DNA of 14,804 nt from the NCBI RefSeq assembly GCF_022376445.1, contig NW_025955685.1, forward strand, positions 1-14,804, read 5' to 3'. Shown here in pieces: positions 8,541-14,804 of the stretch (position 1 is its first letter; every line of letters begins with the position of its first letter). This stretch comes from Fomitopsis serialis. Lineage: Eukaryota; Basidiomycota; Agaricomycetes; Polyporales; Fomitopsidaceae. Below the pieces are notes generated by a model. It was not told the DNA's origin. It saw nothing but the letters and a program-made list of their open reading frames with translations, and ran no database searches. A program made the position numbers and the translations under genes.

Positions 8541-10160
8541 AGGGATCAGGAGACACGGTCATTGGCATCAAGGACACTGACGCTGCGCGGCCTGTGACGC
8601 AACCCGAGCACGGATCCCGAGATGGACGGATTGCAAAATTCCCGCCATGGCAGTCCCTGGTCTGAATCTGGTGGTCCCCACACGAAGATTGGTGCTCGGG
8701 TCGGGAGCAGAAGCACCCACGTATGATCCACAGCCTGCAGGAGGTTCCTCAGCGTAACAGGCCGTACCTAAGTCATACGCGCGGTCCTGATCAGTACCGA
8801 AGCGAACTACGTAGTGATTTCGCCTAGGATTATCCCGTATACGTCAATGCCGGTACAATAATAGTCATTCGTCATTGCGCACGGCGTGGAACGTACGCTG
8901 GGGATACCCGAGGGTATTTGCACATGAGGGTGATCCGGGCTCGAGTGCCATACTCCACGGGGAGTACCCCTACCGTGCTCAGGCGAGGATATCTTCCAGA
9001 GTTTCGTCCGCTGATGAGTCCAGTACTCCAGTCTCCAAGCTGGGATGCGAGTTTCGAGTCATGCAGCCGGCGGCGTTCCGCGCAAGATCTGTGTAAAAAG
9101 CATGTCTAACCCGGTGTTGGGAGGCTGCATCAGCGGTACCCAGATGCTGTGTGTTCCATAATATTCCAAATAGACGTGCGCTCGTTGCTACACAGTCACC
9201 CCGCGTGAGCGCTGTTAAGCCGTCTCCGACTCGCACATCTGTTCCAATGGGCCATTTCCGATCAACGGTCGTCATCGATGCCTCGATCTCCGTAGAAATC
9301 CTGGGGACCGCAGAGATAGAGATACGCGCCTCCTGGCTGGGTCTCCTCGTCCATGTAGGTATGACGATCGTGCAGAATATTGCTGCCTGATCCTTGACGA
9401 GAACCAGGCGTTGGACGGCCGGCCAGGGCGCCGGAGGACGCGGGACCAGGGCCTTGTTGGGGCACGAGGCGACTCGCGCCCTGTCAGGTCACCAGGTGAC
9501 CGTAGTGCTGGCGGACGGAAGCGGACTGTTTGAAAAGAACTTCCAGGTTCTCCTCGCGATCGCAAGAGGTGTTGTTGAGGCAGTTTACGACATAGATGTT
9601 GTACTCGGCGGCGAACAAGGTCTGAGACGTCGAACCCAGTGACAAGATGGGCAGCCATAAACTCTGTGTGACGGTCACGGCCGGCGAATGGCGAGGACAA
9701 CGGATCACTGCAACCGCCGAAATTCCCACATTTTTGGGTTTCGGTGGCGGCGGTCTGGGCCGGGGCTCGTTGTCCGCTACCGTGATCGAGCCATCAATCC
9801 AGCGCCGCGGATGGTTTTGGGGTCCACGGGAGAAAACAAGGCCACCGTCCGGCCGACGCCGATGGTTTACAGGGGCCTTGCGTATTGTTTTTGAGCGAGC
9901 GGGACATAGGAGCAGGGTGTTCTGGACCGCTGTGGCGTCGATAGAGTGCACGTACCAAGTTAGGGTACGATCGTCTGGCGATATTTAATAAAGGCGACGT
10001 CAGTGTGGGGTGGCCGTTCTGCCGGCGGGGGTCCCGGGGATATTCACGAGCGAGGGCCTTCCGGGACGCTGATTGGCTGGACGGACGCCGTCAATAGTGA
10101 CGCCACACAGGAAGGGCTGCCCGGCCTGGAGACGGGCGGCCTAGACCGGGAGAAATCTGG
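8541..10160. other. No convincing gene; overlapping open frames on both strands
   Basis: Between 9151 and 9988 both strands carry open frames of 79-155 codons. The longest is minus 9951-9484, with a proline run PRPPPPKPKNVGISAVAV and the segment LFAAEYNIYVVNCLNNTSCD. An adjoining minus frame (9465-9262) contains HTYMDEETQPGGAYLYLCG. These could be parts of one broken minus-strand gene, but the plus strand is open over the same bases (9394-9642, 9647-9988), so antisense shadowing cannot be excluded. No domain is recognised. From 8541 to 9150 I see nothing. Confidence 0.4.
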
Positions 10161-10444
10161 GGTTGCGGACGAGCAAATATGGGCAATTAGTACGTAACCG
10201 TATGCGCGTATTTGGGCAACGCACGGACGGGCAAATAGATGGGCGCAACCCGCTGTACGTCCTCTACGACCCCCACGACCGCCTACGGCCCAACCACGAC
10301 CATCCCGGCCGCGACGACCTCAAGACCGGCGACGACGCGCACCGCCCGGGGCGCGTTTTCTACGCAGACTTCGCGTGTTGGCCTCGTGCATCACGTACGC
10401 ATCGGCTTCGGACCCAGCGAACCGCGAGCTATCCCTCTTTGGCT

Positions 10445-11284
10445 ATGAGCAGCAGTAACGCCTCGTTCTCTGCCGCCTCGCCCTCCTCTCCGCGCTATCG
10501 CGCTCATACAGAGACCGCGCAGGTTGGGAGAGCACGGTCCGTCACCTCGGATACGCGCGCGGGTCACCAGATGCGACGTTCTGGCCATGGACGGAGGGGC
10601 GGAGACAAGGCCCGGATGGACTGGGAAGATCAAGAAGGGAGGGCGAGTTCGTCAAAGGCACGGGAAGGCTCGCGGAGGGTTCGCACCCCGCACGTCGAGG
10701 AGGGCTATCGGGGAGATCACCCGGCGTCGCCTATCTCATTTAACGGTCACGGCCGTCACTTCTCGCATTCGCGCGCTGCGTCCGTTTCTGGCGCATCCCA
10801 ACGGGCAGCAGACTCACGCTTAGCCTGGCAGCCAGACGCACACAACGCGGCGGAGGCGCTCTCGGTCGTCCGTACCTCGGGTAGTCTGCGCACGCACACA
10901 CCCGTCCAGGTCCATCACGCCTACGCCCACGCTCCCCACGCACCTGCCGAGCGCAATCCCAGTGTCCGGCGACTGACACGTTTAGGCCCTGCACAAGTAC
11001 CCGCAGCCCTCCACATTACCCCCGCCGCCCCTTCACCTTCTTCGTCTCCCCGCCCGCGCATCGCTGCATTCCCCCGCACTCCTACCCGACCCCCGCGCTC
11101 CGCCCCAGCCGACCGAAATAGGTTTGGCCTTCAGCTCTCACACTCCCCGTCAGTCTCTTCGCTTTCCAGTGCTGGCCTGCCCGTTACTGGCCTGGGACCC
11201 GCCTTCGAGGAACCGTGTACGCCGTCGCCCTCCCCACGCTTGCAACAGGCGCGTTCTCATAGGTCAGTGCCCGTGTCTTGCTAG
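10445..11284 (+). CDS. Ser/Pro/Arg/His-rich hypothetical protein or 5' exon
   Basis: The 279-codon frame starts at an ATG with a purine at -3 (GGCTATGAGC) and begins MSSSNASFSAASPSSPRYRA. The frame is open further upstream, with another ATG at 10202, but there a second frame rich in Thr/Pro/Ser competes, so I chose 10445. Third codon positions are mostly G or C. The product is predicted to be disordered, with clusters such as TPAAPSPSSSPRPR and SPSVSSLSSAGLPVTGLG near the C-terminus, and has no catalytic motif or membrane segment. The last seven codons follow a GTCAGT donor (11263), so the stop at 11282-11284 may lie in an intron. If so, this is an exon that could splice in frame to 11622. 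No family recognised. Confidence 0.38.
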   Translation: MSSSNASFSAASPSSPRYRAHTETAQVGRARSVTSDTRAGHQMRRSGHGRRGGDKARMDWEDQEGRASSSKAREGSRRVRTPHVEEGYRGDHPASPISFNGHGRHFSHSRAASVSGASQRAADSRLAWQPDAHNAAEALSVVRTSGSLRTHTPVQVHHAYAHAPHAPAERNPSVRRLTRLGPAQVPAALHITPAAPSPSSSPRPRIAAFPRTPTRPPRSAPADRNRFGLQLSHSPSVSSLSSAGLPVTGLGPAFEEPCTPSPSPRLQQARSHRSVPVSC

Positions 11285-11697
11285 TCGCTTCTGGATTTTC
11301 GCGCATACGCGGGTATGAGCTCGCTCATGCGTCAGTCACGTCAACTCTATCCACCGCGAGTGCCTTCTACGCGCAGCCTGGGTAACCGTTCTCTTGGATC
11401 GGACGCGTCAAAGTGTTTTGACACATACACTGCGAGGCGCCTTCGGCCAATTTGGTGTGGGCTTCTATAGCTCCAGCGTTCCTTTCCCTCACCCGCGCTT
11501 TGCCTTTGACCGCCGCGTGCCTCCCCCGTTCTTTCACTCTCTTCACTTCATATATATCATCCCTCCATGGTCTTGATACGTCCCTCTCCCAGTTCATGCG
11601 CGCTGACATCTCTTACTACAGAGCCACGCCACCCCCTTCACCCACGTTCCTCATTGCGCGTAGCATCGCAGCACAGCGTGCACGCCCAACCCTCGCC
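11285..11697 (+). promoter_or_regulatory. CT-rich promoter or leader with TATATAT and a strong 3' splice site
   Basis: A pyrimidine-rich tract runs from about 11475 to 11600, with TATATATC at 11551-11558. This is typical of basidiomycete core promoters near the transcription start. At 11601-11621, GCGCTGACATCTCTTACTACAG combines a CTGAC branch site with a CAG acceptor. The donor could be GTATGAG at about 11313 (an intron in the 5' UTR) or GTCAGT at 11263, which would join the upstream open frame in phase. The region leads into the ATG at 11698. Confidence 0.5.
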
Positions 11698-13228
11698 ATG
11701 TCCATGCAGATCCACGCCCCCGCTCCCATCATGTCGACTTCTTCACGGTCACTATCGCCATCCCCTGCGTCAGTGGCTGGACCTAGTGCGCGTGGGCGCT
11801 CCCAGTCGAGAAGACCGACTCGCGCTCAAGACCGGGCAGTCCTCTCACGCAGGCAGCACAACTGCAACCACCACAACGTCCACCCATAATGGCAAGGCCA
11901 TCAAGTCGCTCTGAACGTCTACTTCGGGACACGCTCCGACGTGCAGAGGAGCACGATCGCATGCTCTACGTCCACCCGCTTCCGAGCCCGAAGCTGTCTG
12001 GGGTGTCGCTCCCCGGCTCGCCGTTCCTCGCCCCACGGGCACCATGCTCCTTAATGGCAACGGAAGCCCTCCGATGAGCTCGCAAGGCAGCCGGCGACAC
12101 AGCCGCAAGAACACCGCATCCTCGGCCGCGAGCATCTCGTGCGACCTCTGCGACCTCCAATTCGACAGCATTGGCGCCTCCCTCATCGAGCAAGACACGG
12201 ACGACGACGAGGGCGAGTCCCGCAGGTGGTCCATGCGCACGGGCACCTCCGCATCGTCATCATCCTCCGGTCATGGGCACGTCCACGGCTACTTCCAGGT
12301 GACGCCGGCGCCGCAAGGCCTGTCGCGGACGCGGAGCATCACGCAGAGCAGCCGCACCAGCGCCGGTGCGGGCGACCGCGCGTACTCGGACTCGGTCGCG
12401 CAGGCGCAGGTTGCGTACGGGACGCCGAGCTCGCCTTCTCCTGCTCGCGCGCACTTGCAGCGCTCGGCCCCGTCGGCGCCGCCGCATGTCGGCCGAGCGG
12501 CCCACACTCAGAGGACGTCGCCCGAGCGCTCGCCGGCGGTGCCCCCGCACGAGGCGGTGCTGCGAAATAAGCTCGAGGGCGTGCTGAGGGGCGCGAAGGA
12601 GCAGGAGAGGAGAGAGAAGAGCTCGGAGAGGAGGTATAGGGGCGAGCCGGGGAGCAGCAGTGGGAGTGGGCACTCGATGGCGAGTAGTAGGAACCTCAGC
12701 GCGGAGAGCGACTTGTTCTTCGGTGCTGTTGGCGAGGTGAGTAGTTGGTTCGTTGCGTGCGCTGCGTGTGTGCTGATGAGGAGTTCGTTATGCAGTCGAG
12801 TGTCACGTCGCTGTCGTCGGCGGAGTCCAAGGCGAGCCCGACGGCCACTGCACCGAGTCGCGGAAGCTTCTCGGCGAGCCGGCCACAGGTCCTGCAGATC
12901 CAGTCGCGCTCGCCGATGCACTCGCCGTCGACGCCACTAAAGCAGCTGCATGGCTTCAGCTCGCCGCAGAGCTTGAGCTCGGCCAACGGCCTGAGCCCGC
13001 TCACCCCGCCACCCACCCCGCCGTTCAACGCGCGCACTGCCGCGGAGCAGTGTCGCGCTATGGATGGCTATGTCTCGTTCGCGAACATCGCGGGGTTGGG
13101 TGTCCCGAGGGCGCGGTGGACGAGGACATGGACGAGGATGATGATAGAGGGCGCTGGTGGCGCTGGTTGACGGTGAAGAAAGGCAGGGGAGGAGTGAGAG
13201 CGCAAGTAGCATCGGCGTCGCATCTTGA
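11698..13228 (+). CDS. Disordered hypothetical protein, reading frame broken at several points
   Basis: The start CTCGCCATGTCC is well placed behind a CT-rich promoter. The protein-like reading changes frame about 11800-11850, at about 11908-11913 (IKSL then ERLLRDTLRRAEEHDRM resumes after one extra base), at about 12025-12070, and at about 13104, where one missing base separates YVSFANIAGLGVP from the acidic DEDMDEDDDRGRWWRWL. One clean intron lies at 12737-12795 (GTGAGT...TGCAG, 59 bp). Recognisable segments are HEAVLRNKLEGVLRGAKEQE (likely a short coiled coil), SSSGSGHSMASSRNLSAESD, and PLTPPPTPPFNARTAAEQC followed by GYVSFANIAGLG. The rest is Ser/Pro/Arg-rich and probably disordered. It resembles an uncharacterised agaricomycete family known to me only from memory; no function is assignable. 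The 3' end is uncertain: stops in the three frames fall at 13170, 13228 and 13634. Either a pseudogene or indel errors in the assembly. Confidence 0.6.
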
Positions 13229-13790
13229 AGGTCCGCCGCAGGCAGGCTGTCTGTCGGTCGACTGGACGACGCTGCGTTCGACGACGCGCTGGGACGCGAC
13301 TCCGCACGTCGTGCTCGGCCGGCGACTCTATGCTCATATGCTCGCCCCTCTCACTGCTTCATTCCATGTCTGTATGTCTTTGCAACTCAACATCGTCTGT
13401 CTCCCTGCATCTACATCTGCACCTGCCCTGCCCGCCCCTGCATCATCCATTATCCTTGTTCACCACCCATATCATGCCACCCGCACGCATCCCCCACATC
13501 TTCAATACATCCGCATCCGCATCAACTGCAACACCGTCCGAGGCCACCCATCGATGTCCGCCAAGTTCCAACGACCGTGTACCATGTGCCTTCCTGCCCT
13601 TCAGCCCGCGAGGGCCTGGACTGCAGTGCGCTAGGCACTATATCTGCCGGCTCCACTCCAGCACGCACCAAAACCGCCTCAGCTTGCACGAGCTTATGAC
13701 GACCCCGCGCGGCGGTCGACGTTTACGTTTGCATGACTTCAGTACGACGACTCCGGATCAGCATCTAGCGTTCTGTGTAGACTCCGAGTC
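13229..13790. other. CT/CA-rich 3' region of the preceding gene
   Basis: From about 13340 to 13520 the plus strand is dominated by CT and CA runs (TCTGTCTCCCTGCATCTACA-like), which produces long but compositionally biased open frames in two plus frames. Directly before it (about 13262-13320) one frame reads LDDAAFDDALGRDSARRARP, which could be the true C-terminus of the preceding broken gene. No separate gene is supported. Confidence 0.4.
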
Positions 13791-14238
13791 CTATTTCTTT
13801 TTACGACCCTCGCTGCTGAGGCGGCGCGGTGCCTTGCTGTTCTCGTTGAAAGGTCGGTCAGTTGGTTGGTTGGTTTCGCCTTTGGGGTGGGAGAGTCGGC
13901 TCGTAGTGATTTTGTCTGGAATTGAAGGAAGGAACATTGTAACGTCTATCGCATCGGCATTGTCATCGACACTATACAGTAGGGCACGAATATACACAGG
14001 CGGCGCGCTGCGCCGTGCATACTTACATGATCATGATACTGAAACGGGTGTGTGCTTCGCATGAGGTGTTCGATATGACATGGGAGGCGACGCTAGTCTC
14101 ATTTGGAGGTGCGCGGGTGACCCGGCGCAGGGTTTCTTCTGGGTATAACTTACTGATATCGTCCGCATTACAGAGTTGGTTGACGAATCGCTCCATGCGT
14201 ATGCATGTGCTTGACACAACTTTGCTGAGGCTATCCAT
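13791..14238 (-). CDS. Possible small two-exon protein
   Basis: On the minus strand an ATG at 14238 opens MDSLSKVVSSTCIRMERFVN. A perfect GTAAGT donor at 14026 and an acceptor ending TATAG at 13972 give a 55-bp intron. Splicing 14238-14027 to 13971-13791 keeps the frame and gives about 130 aa, ending in a basic, Ser-rich tail (SSEGRKKK). The N-terminal exon is fairly balanced in composition and looks protein-like (LCNADDISKLYPEETLRRVT). There is no signal peptide or known domain. The branch site is weak and the second exon is less convincing. It is convergent with the preceding gene. Confidence 0.28.
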
Positions 14239-14804
14239 CGCGGCCGCGTAGGGACGGTACTGCCTAGGTACTGCCCACGACTCTGCGCCTCATGATGTGA
14301 CGAGACTCTGCTAGTCGCACGACGTTGCTGCACCGGCCAAGACTTCACAGAGAGTCAAACGGTCTCCACACTCGCAGCGGACGCATCAGCTGCTGCCCTC
14401 CGCCGGAAGGAAAGCGGTCGAGAAGTGCGTCCTCTGAATTGTCGGCGAATAGCCAGAAGGCGAGCCACACACCGTTCGAGAACGCCCTCCCGCGATTCCG
14501 AGAATCCCAGAATCTGTGTGGCAGGCTAATGGGCTGGTATGCCGTAAATCGGTGACGCCAGAGCCTGCGATCCATCTCATGAGAAGCAGCCGGCGGTGTG
14601 TTGAATGCGGGATGGGCACCGCCGTTGGGCGAGGTTTCGCGCAGCTCGTGGAGAAGGGGGACTCTATTCGCAGAAGCTCAGGTAGGTAGTGACGTCGCGG
14701 GCACATGGCGTACATACTCTCTCGAGTGTCCACGGTGGAGTGCTGGTCTTTCCGGTCGGAACGGGTCCGCGTCGGCTGCCGGTCTAATGTGAAGTTCGCA
14801 ACTG
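14239..14804. other. No gene identified
   Basis: Overlapping open frames of 64-115 codons exist on both strands (for example minus 14733-14386 and minus 14575-14345), but none shows a domain or splice support. A short direct repeat GGTACTGCC occurs twice within 14254-14274. Any gene here may continue beyond the right edge of the window. Confidence 0.45.

Noticed and set aside
10202..10448. Thr/Pro/Ser-rich frame resembling the low-complexity N-terminus of some fungal proteins (for example MSH4-like)
   Set aside because: Only low complexity supports it; no MutS domain follows anywhere downstream.
12260..12673. 137-codon Arg/Ala-rich minus-strand open frame
   Set aside because: It is antisense to a GC-rich coding exon whose sense frame matches the intron and neighbouring segments; the Arg/Ala richness is typical of an antisense shadow.
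13866..13882. GGTT repeats (GGTTGGTTGGTT)
   Set aside because: Only about three and a half units; too short for a telomeric or satellite array.
13225..14064. 279-codon plus-strand open frame
   Set aside because: Its length comes from the CT/CA-rich 3' region; composition shifts along it, no domain is visible, and it overlaps the 3' region of the preceding gene.

Overview
The window looks like nuclear DNA of a filamentous basidiomycete (Agaricomycete type). The evidence is GC-moderate coding sequence, genes cut by introns of 50-90 bp with GTNNGT donors and CTNA(C)-type branch sites, long Ser/Pro/Arg-rich disordered proteins, a CT-rich promoter, and a USE1-type SNARE with fungal architecture. 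There are no bacterial features, no rRNA or tRNA gene and no CRISPR array that I can see.

Layout. (1) 1-1464, minus strand: an RGG/RG-rich hypothetical protein that runs off the left edge. Two good introns are visible, and one apparent frame break lies near 270-304. (2) 1465-1785: a 321-bp divergent promoter with three TGATAG (GATA-factor type) motifs. (3) 1786-2758, plus strand: an intact three-exon USE1 SNARE gene of 285 aa, the only gene I can name. (4) 2759-10160: about 7.4 kb in which I find no convincing intact gene. It holds scraps of possible decayed coding sequence (about 3384-3644 and 3977-4383, minus strand), uncertain open stretches at 5.9-7.0 kb, and a diverged tandem duplication of about 250 bp with a 340-348 bp period (7932-8520). 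(5) 10445-11284, plus: a Ser/Pro/Arg/His-rich open frame, probably a disordered hypothetical protein or a 5' exon. (6) 11285-11697: a CT-rich promoter or leader with a TATATAT element and a very good 3' splice site. (7) 11698 to about 13228, plus: a hypothetical disordered protein whose reading frame is broken at least four times; one clear 59-bp intron is present. (8) 13229-14804: CT/CA-rich 3' region, a possible small two-exon minus-strand gene (13791-14238), then nothing recognisable.

Functionally, the only assignable process is vesicle fusion in Golgi-to-ER retrograde traffic (USE1). The flanking genes encode low-complexity proteins of unknown role and do not form a pathway with it; they are simply neighbours. 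The recurring oddity is that USE1 reads cleanly while both hypothetical genes need single-base corrections. That points either to sequence error or to real decay. No previously undescribed system could be demonstrated. The strongest candidates for a second look are the diverged tandem repeat, the broken-frame gene at 11.7-13.2 kb, and the long gene-free interval.
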